The notes beneath the pieces were generated by a model. That model saw only the letters and a list, made by a program, of their open reading frames with translations, was not told the DNA's origin and did no database searches. Below, piece after piece: positions 5,620-14,605 of a DNA stretch of 42,359 nt. The translations under genes were made by a program, and so were the position numbers. This DNA is from a virus. The stretch is from IMG/VR virus record IMGVR_UViG_3300025086_000067, positions 1 to 42,359 of that record; one strand, 5' to 3'. How positions within the stretch are numbered: the first letter of the stretch is position 1; every line of letters begins with the position of its first letter.

Positions 5620-7832
5620 TGTACAATCAAAGTTTAGTTAAAACAGTTGAGCCTATTAAAAAAACTACTATTAGTAGGCTTAATAAAGGTAAGAAATGGA
5701 AATACGGCTACGATAAAGAACATGATATTGTAATATTATCTAGAACAGGTCAAATAGGTGAGATAATAGAAATACAAGGACTAGTTATTGCGCTACCAAA
5801 AACTCCTAAAGAAGTATATAAAAATGCTAAGAACAAATGGGTGAAATTCGAGTACCCCAAGGAGTTACAAAGAATTAAAAATATATTCGATTGGAGAAAC
5901 TATCCGGAAAGCAGTAAAGAAAAATGGTACGATTATATAGACGAAGAATTTAAAAGAAGGGAAGAGGGGTTTTGGTTTGTGAATAATGGTAAACCAACCT
6001 GGATAACAGGTACGCAATACATGTACTTGCAATGGAGTAAAATTGATGTAGGTGCTCCAGATTTTAGAGAAGCAAACAGATTGTTTTTTATATTCTGGGA
6101 AGCTTGCAAAGCAGATAAAAGATGTTATGGTATGTGCTATCTAAAGAATAGACGTTCTGGATTTTCTTTTATGTCGTCTGCAGAAACGGTTAATTTAGCC
6201 ACTCTTGCAAGTGATAGTAGATTTGGTATACTATCCAAAACAGGTAGTGATGCAAAAAAGATGTTCACGGATAAGGTTGTTCCTATATCAATTAATTATC
6301 CATTCTTTTTTAAACCTATCCAAGATGGTATGGATCGTCCTAAATCTGAACTTGCATATAGAGTACCTGCTAGTAAGTTTACAAGAAAAAAGATGTCAGC
6401 CACAGATGGTATGGAGGATATTGAAGGTTTAGATACAACGATTGACTGGAAAAATACTGGAGATAATAGCTATGATGGTGAAAAACTAGCTTTATTAGTT
6501 CATGATGAAAGTGGGAAATGGGAGAGACCCGATAATATTTTAAATAACTGGAGAGTCACAAAAACATGTTTACGATTAGGTAGTAAAATTATTGGTAAAT
6601 GTATGATGGGCTCAACTTCAAATGCTTTAGATAAAGGTGGAGAAAACTTTAAAAAACTATACAACGCATCAGATGTCACTAAAAGAAATAGAAATGGCCA
6701 GACAAAATCTGGTTTATACTCTTTGTTTATCCCAATGGAATGGAACTACGAAGGATTTATTGATGAGTACGGAATTCCAGTATTCACTACTCCTGACGCA
6801 GATGTGCTTGCCCCGGATGGCGAATTAATAGATATAGGCGTAATAGATAGTTGGCAAAATGAAGTTGATGGTTTAAAAGATGATCAAGACGCTTTAAACG
6901 AATTTTACCGTCAATTCCCAAGAACAACTGAACATGCTTTTAGAGATGAAACTAAAAACTCTATCTTTAATCTTGTTAAGATATACGAACAGATAGATTA
7001 TAATGAGGAGTTAGGTAGAACGCTAGGTGTAACAACTGGTAATTTTCAATGGGTTAATGGTGTAAAAGATTCACAGGTAATATTCTATCCAGACCCAAAA
7101 GGTAGATTTAAAGTTAGTTGGGTTCCACCTCAGCAATTACAAAATAGAGTGATACTTAAAAATGGTATTAAATACCCTGGTAACGAACACATGGGAGCGT
7201 TCGGTTGTGATTCATATGATATATCAGGAACTGTAGATGGACAAGGATCAAAAGGAGCGCTGCATGGCTTAACTAGATTTAGTATGGAAGATGCTCCTGC
7301 TAATAGCTTCTTTTTAGAATACCTATCAAGACCACCTACGGCTGAAATATTCTTTGAAGATGTGTTAATGGGACTAGTGTTTTATGGTATGCCAATACTC
7401 GCGGAGAATAATAAACCTAGATTACTGTACTATTTAAGAAGAAGAGGTTATAGAGGTTTTTCTATGAATAGACCAGATAAAGTCTGGAACAAACTTTCTG
7501 TAGCAGAAAGAGAGATAGGTGGAATACCTAATTCATCTGAAGATATTAAACAAGCTCATGCCGCTGCAATTGAGATGTATATACAAGATCATGTGGGCAT
7601 GAAGCAAGATGGAACATTTGGAGATTTATATTTTAACGAACTATTAAATGATTGGAGTAAGTTTGATATAAACAAAAGAACAAAGCATGATGCGTCTATA
7701 AGTTCAGGTTTAGCTATTATGGCTAACAACAGACATTTATATAGACCTAATGCTGAGGTTAAAAAACCTCAATTAAATATAAACATTTCCAAGTATAGTA
7801 ATACTGGAACAAATTCACAAATAATAAAATAA
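5619..7832 (+). CDS. terL: Terminase large subunit (packaging ATPase and nuclease)
   Basis: The product has 737 residues. The ATPase part shows a phage-style variant Walker A at about residues 176-187 (KNRRSGFSFMSS) and a Walker B at about 289-301 (LALLVHDESGKW, with Asp-Glu). The C-terminal nuclease part shows acidic residues in GAFGCDSYDISGT (about 525-537), FFEDVLMGLVFYG (about 578) and KRTKHDASISSGLA (about 686-699), consistent with an RNase H-like fold. The N-terminal 90 residues are an extra basic region. The enzyme pumps DNA through the portal encoded next and cuts the concatemer. Its start overlaps the small-terminase stop, and its stop is 1 base from the portal start. Confidence 0.85.
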   Translation: MYNQSLVKTVEPIKKTTISRLNKGKKWKYGYDKEHDIVILSRTGQIGEIIEIQGLVIALPKTPKEVYKNAKNKWVKFEYPKELQRIKNIFDWRNYPESSKEKWYDYIDEEFKRREEGFWFVNNGKPTWITGTQYMYLQWSKIDVGAPDFREANRLFFIFWEACKADKRCYGMCYLKNRRSGFSFMSSAETVNLATLASDSRFGILSKTGSDAKKMFTDKVVPISINYPFFFKPIQDGMDRPKSELAYRVPASKFTRKKMSATDGMEDIEGLDTTIDWKNTGDNSYDGEKLALLVHDESGKWERPDNILNNWRVTKTCLRLGSKIIGKCMMGSTSNALDKGGENFKKLYNASDVTKRNRNGQTKSGLYSLFIPMEWNYEGFIDEYGIPVFTTPDADVLAPDGELIDIGVIDSWQNEVDGLKDDQDALNEFYRQFPRTTEHAFRDETKNSIFNLVKIYEQIDYNEELGRTLGVTTGNFQWVNGVKDSQVIFYPDPKGRFKVSWVPPQQLQNRVILKNGIKYPGNEHMGAFGCDSYDISGTVDGQGSKGALHGLTRFSMEDAPANSFFLEYLSRPPTAEIFFEDVLMGLVFYGMPILAENNKPRLLYYLRRRGYRGFSMNRPDKVWNKLSVAEREIGGIPNSSEDIKQAHAAAIEMYIQDHVGMKQDGTFGDLYFNELLNDWSKFDINKRTKHDASISSGLAIMANNRHLYRPNAEVKKPQLNINISKYSNTGTNSQIIK

Positions 7833-7833
7833 T

Positions 7834-10260
7834 ATGGCAGAGTCTGGCATGAAAAGTTATTTTCCTAATCAAACAGTTAGTGACGCTGAAAAGCTAAGTT
7901 ATGACTATGGTTTAAAAGTAGGTAAAGCTATAGAGCAAGAATGGTTTAATGACAACAGAAGTCTTAATAAATATAAAACTAACCACAATGATTTCCATAA
8001 TTTAAGATTATACGCTAGAGGCGAACAATCTATTCAAAAGTATAAGGATGAGTTATCTATAAACGGTGATTTGTCCTATTTAAATTTAGACTGGAAGCCA
8101 ATTCCTATTATTTCTAAGTTTGTAGATATAGTTGTAAATGGTATAGCTGAAAGAACATATGATATAAAGGCTTTTTCACAATCTCCAAATGGTGTTGAAA
8201 AAAGAACCAAGTATATGGAGGCTATATTAAGTGACATGGAGATGAGAGAATTTAACCAAGAGGTTGAATCTAGGTTTGATGTTAATATGAAGGAAACAAA
8301 TATAGCCAACGAAGATCTACCAGAATCTAATGAAGAGCTAGGTATACATATGCAGCTTAATTATAAGCAATCTGTTGAACTAGCTGAAGAACAAGCTTTG
8401 AGTGTACTTTTTGAAGGTAATAAATACGAACTAACAAAGAAAAGATTTTATTATGATCTAACGGTTCTAGGTATAGGTGCTGTAAAAACTTCTTTTAATA
8501 CATCTGAAGGTGTAACTATTGATTATGTTGATCCTGCTAATTTAGTTTACTCTTATAGTGACTCACCTTATTTTGATGACATATATTATGTTGGTGAAGT
8601 AAAAACTATCCCGGTAAATGAGTTAGCAAAAGAATTCCCACACTTAACAGAGAGTGATTTAGAAGATATAATGAAAAATAAATCTTATAATAGATCCAAT
8701 TATAACTCTAGACACACTGAAGATAAAGAAGATAATAACACTATTCAAGTTTTATATTTTAATTATAAAACTTATATGAATGAAGTTTATAAGGTGAAAG
8801 AAACAGCTACAGGTGCTGACAAACTTATACCTAAAGACGATTCGTTTAATCCACCTAGTGATATGGAAGGTGGTTATAGTAGAATGCTAAGATCTGTAGA
8901 GTGTTTGTACGACGGAGTTATGATTGTTGGTACTAACAAGTTGCTTAAATGGGAGATGTCTAAAAATATGATGCGTCCTAAAAGTGATTTTACTAAAGTA
9001 AAGATGAATTACGCTATCTGTGCACCAAGAATGTATGATGGTAGAATTGATTCATTAGTAAAGCGTATTACTGGTTTTGCTGATATGATTCAGTTGACAC
9101 ATTTAAAATTACAACAAGTATTATCTAGAATGGTTCCAGATGGTGTTTATTTAGATGCTGATGGTTTAGCAGAGGTTGATTTAGGTAATGGTACTAATTA
9201 CAATCCACAAGAAGCTTTGAACATGTTCTTCCAAACGGGTTCCGTTATAGGTAGATCATTTACAAGTGAGGGAGATTTAAATCCTGGTAAGGTTCCAATC
9301 CAAGAAATCACATCAGGTTCTGGTGGAAATAAAATGCAAGCTTTAATTGGTAATTATAACTATTACCTACAAATGATAAGAGATGTGACTGGGTTGAACG
9401 AGGCTAGAGACGGTAGTATGCCAGATAAAAACGCTTTAGTAGGCGTTCAAAAACTAGCGGCAGCAAATTCTAATACAGCAACTAGACACATATTGCAAGC
9501 TGGTTTATTTTTAACAGCCGAAACAGCAGAGTGTTTGTCTCTTAGAATATCTGATATTATAGAATACTCACCGACAAAAGAAGCTTTTATACAAGCAATA
9601 GGCGCTCACAATGTTGCTACGCTAGAAGAGATGTCTGAGTTACATTTATATGATTTTGGTATATTTATAGAATTACAACCAGATGAAGAAGAAAAAGCTG
9701 TATTAGAAAACAATATACAAATGGCTCTTCAACAACAAAACATAGAGTTAGAAGATGCTATTGATCTTAGAGAGATACGTAATATAAAATTAGCAAATCA
9801 ATTGTTAAAAATACGTAGAAAAAGAAAACAAAATAGGGATAGGCAAATGCAAATGGAAAATATCCAAGCGCAAACACAATCCAACGCTGAAGCTGCGCAA
9901 GCAGCCGCTCAAGCTGAAGTTCAAAAGAACCAAGCTTTAAATGCTGGTAAAGCGGAGTTATTGCAAGTTGAAGCTCAAATTGATGCTCAAAAAATGGCTC
10001 AAGAAGTTGAAATGAAAAAACAACTAATGGCTTTAGAGTTCCAATATAACATGCAATTGAAAGGAATTGAAGTTGATGGTTTAAAACAAAGAGAAAAAGA
10101 AAAAGAAGATCGTAAAGACGAAAGAACGAAGATACAAGCTACGCAACAATCAGAAATGATTGAACAAAGAAATAGTGGAAAACCACCTAAAAACTTTGAG
10201 TCCACAGGTAATGATATACTAGGTGGGGGATTTAATTTAGGTGCATTTGACCCTAGTTAA
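7834..10260 (+). CDS. Portal protein
   Basis: The 808-residue size fits large portals of the P22 type. The order is an N-terminal wing/stem region, a central part with SVECLYDGVMIVGTNKLLKW, and a core helix region with MIRDVTGLNEARDGSMP followed by GVQKLAAANSNTATRHI, a pattern common to portals of marine podovirus-like phages. Residues about 630-770 are a long Gln/Ala/Lys-rich coiled coil, matching the C-terminal barrel of P22-like portals. The dodecameric portal is the DNA entry and exit channel and docks terminase and neck proteins. It lies directly between terminase and scaffold. Confidence 0.85.
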   Translation: MAESGMKSYFPNQTVSDAEKLSYDYGLKVGKAIEQEWFNDNRSLNKYKTNHNDFHNLRLYARGEQSIQKYKDELSINGDLSYLNLDWKPIPIISKFVDIVVNGIAERTYDIKAFSQSPNGVEKRTKYMEAILSDMEMREFNQEVESRFDVNMKETNIANEDLPESNEELGIHMQLNYKQSVELAEEQALSVLFEGNKYELTKKRFYYDLTVLGIGAVKTSFNTSEGVTIDYVDPANLVYSYSDSPYFDDIYYVGEVKTIPVNELAKEFPHLTESDLEDIMKNKSYNRSNYNSRHTEDKEDNNTIQVLYFNYKTYMNEVYKVKETATGADKLIPKDDSFNPPSDMEGGYSRMLRSVECLYDGVMIVGTNKLLKWEMSKNMMRPKSDFTKVKMNYAICAPRMYDGRIDSLVKRITGFADMIQLTHLKLQQVLSRMVPDGVYLDADGLAEVDLGNGTNYNPQEALNMFFQTGSVIGRSFTSEGDLNPGKVPIQEITSGSGGNKMQALIGNYNYYLQMIRDVTGLNEARDGSMPDKNALVGVQKLAAANSNTATRHILQAGLFLTAETAECLSLRISDIIEYSPTKEAFIQAIGAHNVATLEEMSELHLYDFGIFIELQPDEEEKAVLENNIQMALQQQNIELEDAIDLREIRNIKLANQLLKIRRKRKQNRDRQMQMENIQAQTQSNAEAAQAAAQAEVQKNQALNAGKAELLQVEAQIDAQKMAQEVEMKKQLMALEFQYNMQLKGIEVDGLKQREKEKEDRKDERTKIQATQQSEMIEQRNSGKPPKNFESTGNDILGGGFNLGAFDPS

Positions 10261-10276
10261 AATTATTAATTATTAT

Positions 10277-10293
10277 TATATTATATTATGGAA
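10277..10293 (+). promoter_or_regulatory. AT-rich start region, 17-base repeat copy 1
   Basis: The 17-mer TATATTATATTATGGAA covers the leader and first two codons of the scaffold gene. The same 17-mer spans the start of the gene at 13024 (13013-13029). Both genes lack a Shine-Dalgarno sequence. It may mark a shared translation-start signal. The low-complexity sequence tempers confidence. Confidence 0.3.
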
Positions 10294-11478
10294 GAAAAAG
10301 ATGAAAATGTAGTCGAAGAGACTGCGCAAGAAACGACTGAACAAGTCGATGAGAGTAAATTTGAGTCTGCTGGAGACGACAGTGTTATAAAAGTAGATTT
10401 AAACAAACCACCAACACCAAAAGAAGAAAAAAATGAAGTTAAAGAAGATAACGCTGACGACAGCGGAGTGGTTGCAGAGTCTGAAAATGCCGAGCCCACA
10501 GAAAAACAAGAAGAAGTACAACCGGAAGCAGAAGCACAAGAAGCTCCAGTATTAGAAGAAATTACTGAAGATTCTACTGAAGAGGAGGTTGCTGAAGCAG
10601 AAGAGCAAATAGAAGAAGCTGTGGCTGAAGCTGAAGCTACTGGAAAACCATTACCAGAAAATATCCAAAAGCTAATGGACTTTATGGAAGAAACTGGTGG
10701 AGATTTAAGTGACTACGTTAAGCTTAACCAAGATTATTCAAAATTAGACGATCAAAATCTATTGTATGAGTACTACAAGCAAACAAAACCTCATTTAAAT
10801 AATGAAGAAATTAACTTCCTTATGGAAGATTCGTTCTCTTACGACGAAGAAGTCGATGAAGAAAGAGATATACGAAGAAAAAAATTAGCGCTAAAAGAGC
10901 AAGTTGCCAGCGCTAGAGCCCATCTGGACGGGCAAAAGTCCAAATACTATAATGAAATCAAAGCTGGATCGAAACTCACTAATGAGCAACAAAAAGCGGT
11001 TGATTTCTTTAATAGATATAACAAGGAGTCAGAAGCAACTCAAAAAACAGTTAAAAAGAACTCTGACATTTTTACACAAAAAACTAATCAAGTTTTTAAC
11101 GACAAGTTCAAAGGTTTTGAATATAATGTCGGTGATAAAAAATACAGGTTTAATGTAAACAATGCTGAAGAGGTTAAAAACACTCAGAGCGATATAAGCA
11201 ATTTCACCAAAAAGTTTTTGGATAAGAATTCTGCTTTAACAGACGCTAAGGGTTATCATAAATCTCTATACACAGCAATGAATGCGGATGCTGTTGCAAA
11301 ACACTTTTATGAACAAGGAAAAGCTGATGCTATGAAAGATAGCGTTGCTAAAGCCAAAAATGTTAATATGAATCCAAGACAAAGTCATGGAAAAATTGAA
11401 GCTGGTGGTTTAAAGTTCAAAGTGCTAGGTGATAATTCTTCTGATTTTAAGTTTAAAATTAAAAACAAAAACAAATAA
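10288..11478 (+). CDS. Capsid scaffolding protein
   Basis: The product has 396 residues with strong charge asymmetry. Residues 1-125 are dominated by Glu, Asp, Ala and Gln and are probably disordered. Residues 126-250 are helical (LPENIQKLMDFMEETGG; RRKKLALKEQVASARAHL). The C-terminus is basic and ends FKFKIKNKNK, as in scaffolds that bind the coat protein through a basic tail. It lies between portal and capsid protein, the classic scaffold position. There is no clear prohead protease domain, so maturation cleavage, if any, must rely on another gene. Confidence 0.78.
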   Translation: MEEKDENVVEETAQETTEQVDESKFESAGDDSVIKVDLNKPPTPKEEKNEVKEDNADDSGVVAESENAEPTEKQEEVQPEAEAQEAPVLEEITEDSTEEEVAEAEEQIEEAVAEAEATGKPLPENIQKLMDFMEETGGDLSDYVKLNQDYSKLDDQNLLYEYYKQTKPHLNNEEINFLMEDSFSYDEEVDEERDIRRKKLALKEQVASARAHLDGQKSKYYNEIKAGSKLTNEQQKAVDFFNRYNKESEATQKTVKKNSDIFTQKTNQVFNDKFKGFEYNVGDKKYRFNVNNAEEVKNTQSDISNFTKKFLDKNSALTDAKGYHKSLYTAMNADAVAKHFYEQGKADAMKDSVAKAKNVNMNPRQSHGKIEAGGLKFKVLGDNSSDFKFKIKNKNK

Positions 11479-11499
11479 CAAATTTAAAATTATTACAAA

Positions 11500-12948
11500 A
11501 TGGCAATTACAAGCAATTACACGCCTACTCCTGCTCCGATAAAGCAGACGTTAGCTTCAGCTTACCTAGACTTTACAGGTGGCTCAAGTACTGACTGGGC
11601 AAGACAATATGTTCCGGACTTGATGGAGCAAGAAGCTGAAGTTTTTGGAAACAGAACTATTTCAGGTTTCTTATCACAAGTTGGGGCTGAAGAATCTATG
11701 ACTGCTGACCAAGTTGTTTGGTCTGAGCAATCAAGATTACACTTATCATACGAGGGTACTACAGGTGATACTGGTACGACATTAACAATTACTAAAGATG
11801 CTGACGGAGCAGTTCCTGGCACAGATGTATATTCTACAAAAGATCACGGTGTTAGAGCTGGTGATATGTTATTAGTGGCTAACGCTTCTGTAACATTAAA
11901 ATGTTTTGTACTTTCTGTACACGCAAGCACTGGTGTTATAACTGTTGATGTATATGATAGAGCAAACATGACTTCTTCTTCTGGTATCGCAGATTCACAA
12001 ACTGTTAAAATCCTAGTTTTTGGTTCTGAATACGCAAAAGGAGCTGTTGGTAGAGACGCTACAAACAAAGCGATGTTTAAGTCTTATGACAACAAACCAA
12101 TTATTATAAAAGACAAGTATGATATCTCAGGATCTGATGCTTCTCAAATTGGTTGGGTTGAGGTTTCTGGTGAAGCTGGTCAATCAGGTTACTTATGGTA
12201 CTTAAAATCATCTGGTGATACTAGATCTCGTTTCACTGATTATATTGAAATGGCAATGGTTGAATCTCAAAAAGCTTCTGTTACTATTACAGCAACTCAA
12301 ACTAATGCCACTGGTACTATAGCTGGTACTGAAGGTTTATTCGCAGCTATTGAAACTAGAGGTAACGAAACTACTGGTATTACTGGTGTTAACGCTGCCA
12401 CTGATTTAGCTGAGTTTGATTTAATGTTAGCTGAATTAGACAAGAATGGAGCGATTGAAGAAAACATGATGTTTGTTAATAGAAATACTGCTTTAGCTAT
12501 TGACGATATGTTAGCTTCTATGAATTCTTACGGAGCTGGTGGTACTTCTTACGGAGTATTTGACAACTCAGAAGATATGGCATTAAACTTAGGTTTCTCT
12601 GGTTTCAGACGTGGATCTTACGATTTCTACAAGTCAGACTGGAAGTACTTAAACGATTTAGCTACTAGAGGTTTAATAAACGCTCAAGATACAGTTAACG
12701 CTATTAGAGGAGTTATGATCCCAGCTGGTGTATCTTCTGTTTATGACCAAAATTTAGGTAAAAATCTTAAACGTCCATTCTTACACGTTAGATATAGAGC
12801 TTCACAAACTGATGACAGAAAGTTTAAAAACTGGGTTACTGGTTCTGTTGGTGCTACTACGTCTGATTTAGACGCGATGGAAGTACACTATTTATCTGAA
12901 AGATGTTTAGTTGTTCAAGGAGCAAACAATTTCTTCTTAATGAACTAA
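11500..12948 (+). CDS. Major capsid protein, HK97-like fold expected
   Basis: The product has 482 residues. The N-terminal arm (SAYLDFTGGSSTDWARQYVPD) is followed by a Thr/Gly/Ser-rich beta insertion (about residues 85-165) containing AGDMLLVANASVTLKCFVLS, which looks like a small beta barrel. The core includes GTEGLFAAIETRGNETTG (about 276-293), a region recognisable in capsid proteins of marine podovirus-like phages. It also includes a long helix with FDLMLAELDKNGAIEENMMF and a C-terminal segment ending NNFFLMN. Position after portal and scaffold and before a strong terminator supports the call. Its codon choice looks more uniform than that of its neighbours, as expected for a highly made protein. 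Confidence 0.85.
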   Translation: MAITSNYTPTPAPIKQTLASAYLDFTGGSSTDWARQYVPDLMEQEAEVFGNRTISGFLSQVGAEESMTADQVVWSEQSRLHLSYEGTTGDTGTTLTITKDADGAVPGTDVYSTKDHGVRAGDMLLVANASVTLKCFVLSVHASTGVITVDVYDRANMTSSSGIADSQTVKILVFGSEYAKGAVGRDATNKAMFKSYDNKPIIIKDKYDISGSDASQIGWVEVSGEAGQSGYLWYLKSSGDTRSRFTDYIEMAMVESQKASVTITATQTNATGTIAGTEGLFAAIETRGNETTGITGVNAATDLAEFDLMLAELDKNGAIEENMMFVNRNTALAIDDMLASMNSYGAGGTSYGVFDNSEDMALNLGFSGFRRGSYDFYKSDWKYLNDLATRGLINAQDTVNAIRGVMIPAGVSSVYDQNLGKNLKRPFLHVRYRASQTDDRKFKNWVTGSVGATTSDLDAMEVHYLSERCLVVQGANNFFLMN

Positions 12949-12963
12949 TCAATTATTTTAAAA

Positions 12964-13000
12964 GAGGGTGGAGCTTAGTCTCCACTCCCTTTTATTTTTA
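12964..13000 (+). terminator. Intrinsic terminator after the capsid gene
   Basis: A hairpin with stem GTGGAG (12968-12973) and CTCCAC (12980-12985), extended by a G-U and a G-C pair, has a 6-base loop CTTAGT. It is followed immediately by a T-rich run (12990-12999). The placement 15 bases after the capsid stop fits a terminator that limits expression of downstream genes relative to the capsid. Confidence 0.75.
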
Positions 13001-13012
13001 TTAATTTTATTA

Positions 13013-13029
13013 TATATTATATTATGGAA
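13013..13029 (+). promoter_or_regulatory. AT-rich start region, 17-base repeat copy 2
   Basis: This is the same 17-mer (TATATTATATTATGGAA) as at the scaffold start. It follows the capsid terminator and covers the start codon at 13024. It could be a translation-start element or part of a promoter that restarts transcription after the terminator. No clear Bacteroidota -7 element (TAnnTTTG) is visible in this gap. Confidence 0.3.
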
Positions 13030-13785
13030 AACAAAGAAATGGAGATTGAAACTCCTAAAAAAGATACATGGGAAATAAAAGATCGTCAGTATTATCTAAC
13101 AGGTAATAGATCCCCTTTAAGTAAATCAATTAGATCATCAAATATATTTTGGTTTGATGAAGAAAAAGGTTACGAAAGAGAACTAAAATATACGTCAAAC
13201 CAAAGAACCTGTTTTGTTGATGAAATGGTAGGCGAACAAAGATTAGAACATATTGTTTTTCGAAACGGAGCTTTAATGGTACCAAAAGAAAAAACTATTT
13301 TACAAAAACTTTTATCTTTATACCACCCGCATAGAAAAACTTTATTTTTTGAAAGCAAACCAGCTCAAGTAGCAGCTAGTCAAGTTGAGACTATTGAGAT
13401 GGAAATAGAAGCATTAAACGCAGCGCAAAACTTAGATATAGATATGGCTGAAGCGGTTATGCGTGTAGAATTAGGTTCTAAAGTATCAGAGATGAGTTCT
13501 AAGGAACTTAAAAGAGATTTACTATTATATGCTAAGAGAAATCCAGCATTATTCTTAGAATTAGTAAATGATGAAAATGTTGTTTTAAGAAACTTTGGTA
13601 TTAAAGCAACTGAAATGGGGATAATTAAATTATCTTCTGATCAAAGAACTTTTTCATGGGGTTCTAACGATAGAAAGTTAATGAATGTTCCTTTTGATGA
13701 ACACCCTTATTCAGCTTTAGCCGCTTGGTTTAAAACTGACGAAGGAATGGAGATTTACTCCAATATTGAAAAAAGATTAAAATAA
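13024..13785 (+). CDS. Conserved capsid-proximal phage protein
   Basis: The product has 253 residues. It opens with a polar stretch, then TWEIKDRQYYLTGNRSPLS, ERELKYTSNQRTCFVDEM and IVFRNGALMVPKEKTILQKL. It then has a helical middle (about 115-185, with MEIEALNAAQNLDIDMAEAV) and an end domain with NDRKLMNVPFDEHPYSALAA. This overall pattern is familiar from genes directly after the capsid gene in marine phages, but I know no demonstrated function. A virion or head-completion role is an inference from position. It is separated from the capsid gene by a terminator, so it is likely expressed at a lower level. Confidence 0.6.
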   Translation: MENKEMEIETPKKDTWEIKDRQYYLTGNRSPLSKSIRSSNIFWFDEEKGYERELKYTSNQRTCFVDEMVGEQRLEHIVFRNGALMVPKEKTILQKLLSLYHPHRKTLFFESKPAQVAASQVETIEMEIEALNAAQNLDIDMAEAVMRVELGSKVSEMSSKELKRDLLLYAKRNPALFLELVNDENVVLRNFGIKATEMGIIKLSSDQRTFSWGSNDRKLMNVPFDEHPYSALAAWFKTDEGMEIYSNIEKRLK

Positions 13786-13799
13786 TAATCACTTGTAGA

Positions 13800-13825
13800 T
13801 GCAGTCGCTCTACGGGGCGATTGCA
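13800..13825 (+). other. RNA hairpin in the gap before the first neck gene
   Basis: The inverted repeat TGCAGTCGC (13800-13808) and GCGATTGCA (13817-13825) forms a 9-pair stem with one G-U and an 8-base loop. The following bases are A-rich rather than T-rich, so it is not a standard + strand terminator. It may be a processing site, a weak attenuator, or a structure that holds the start of the next gene open. Confidence 0.45.
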
Positions 13826-13845
13826 AATACAAATAAAAAGAAATT

Positions 13846-14601
13846 ATGGCGATAAGTGTAGATAGAGTATATCAAAAAGTTTTAGCAATAGCTAATAAAG
13901 AACAGAGGGGTTACATAACACCTCAGGAGTTCAACTTATTTGCCGACCAAGCTCAAATGGCTATTTTTGAGCAATACTTTTATGATTTAGAACAAAGACA
14001 AAGAGGTCCTGGTAATAGTTTTGATTATGCAGATATTGTTTCTAATATAGAGGAAAAAATAAGTCTTTTTGATGTACACGACACAAGTATTGGAGCAAGT
14101 GTTAGTGGAGAGTTTACATTACAAAATTTAGGTAATACTTGGTGGAGATTGGGCTCTGTAAAAGTATTACATGTAAACCCTGCTGCTGTTGGTTTTGCAA
14201 ATATTAATAAATACCGTGAAGCAGAACAAGTTCAACAAAAAGAAATAAATAAGTATTTAGATTCTTACCTTACAAATAGATTTGGAGGACCATATTACAC
14301 GAGATATAGAAACTCGATAGGCGTACCTATGATACGTGTTTTTCCAAATGATGTGTCTGAAGTGTTGGTTAGTTACATAAGAAAACCACATCCGCCAAAT
14401 TGGACGTATGTTATTGTAGATGGTGAAAACGCATCGTTCAATTCGGCTGGTGGAGCTGTAGATTTTGAGTTACATGATTCTGAAGAAAACGAACTAGTTG
14501 TTAAAATATTACAGCTAGCTGGTATTACTATTAAAAACCCAGAGTTGGTCCAAGCCGCGACGCAAGAAGAAATAAAAAATATTCAACAAGAAAAACAATA
14601 A
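13846..14601 (+). CDS. Neck / head-to-tail adaptor protein (first of two)
   Basis: The product has 251 residues. The N-terminal half is helical: SVDRVYQKVLAIANKEQRGY, ITPQEFNLFADQAQMAIFEQ, YFYDLEQRQRGPGNSF. This is a pattern seen in connector proteins between portal and tail in marine podovirus-like phages. The second half is strand-rich, with FTLQNLGNTWWRLGSVKVLH, MIRVFPNDVSEVLVSYIRKP and, near the end, the helix ENELVVKILQLAGITIKNPE. It would form a ring below the portal. It lies 4 bases before the second neck gene and is likely co-translated with it. Confidence 0.65.
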   Translation: MAISVDRVYQKVLAIANKEQRGYITPQEFNLFADQAQMAIFEQYFYDLEQRQRGPGNSFDYADIVSNIEEKISLFDVHDTSIGASVSGEFTLQNLGNTWWRLGSVKVLHVNPAAVGFANINKYREAEQVQQKEINKYLDSYLTNRFGGPYYTRYRNSIGVPMIRVFPNDVSEVLVSYIRKPHPPNWTYVIVDGENASFNSAGGAVDFELHDSEENELVVKILQLAGITIKNPELVQAATQEEIKNIQQEKQ

Positions 14602-14605
14602 ATAA

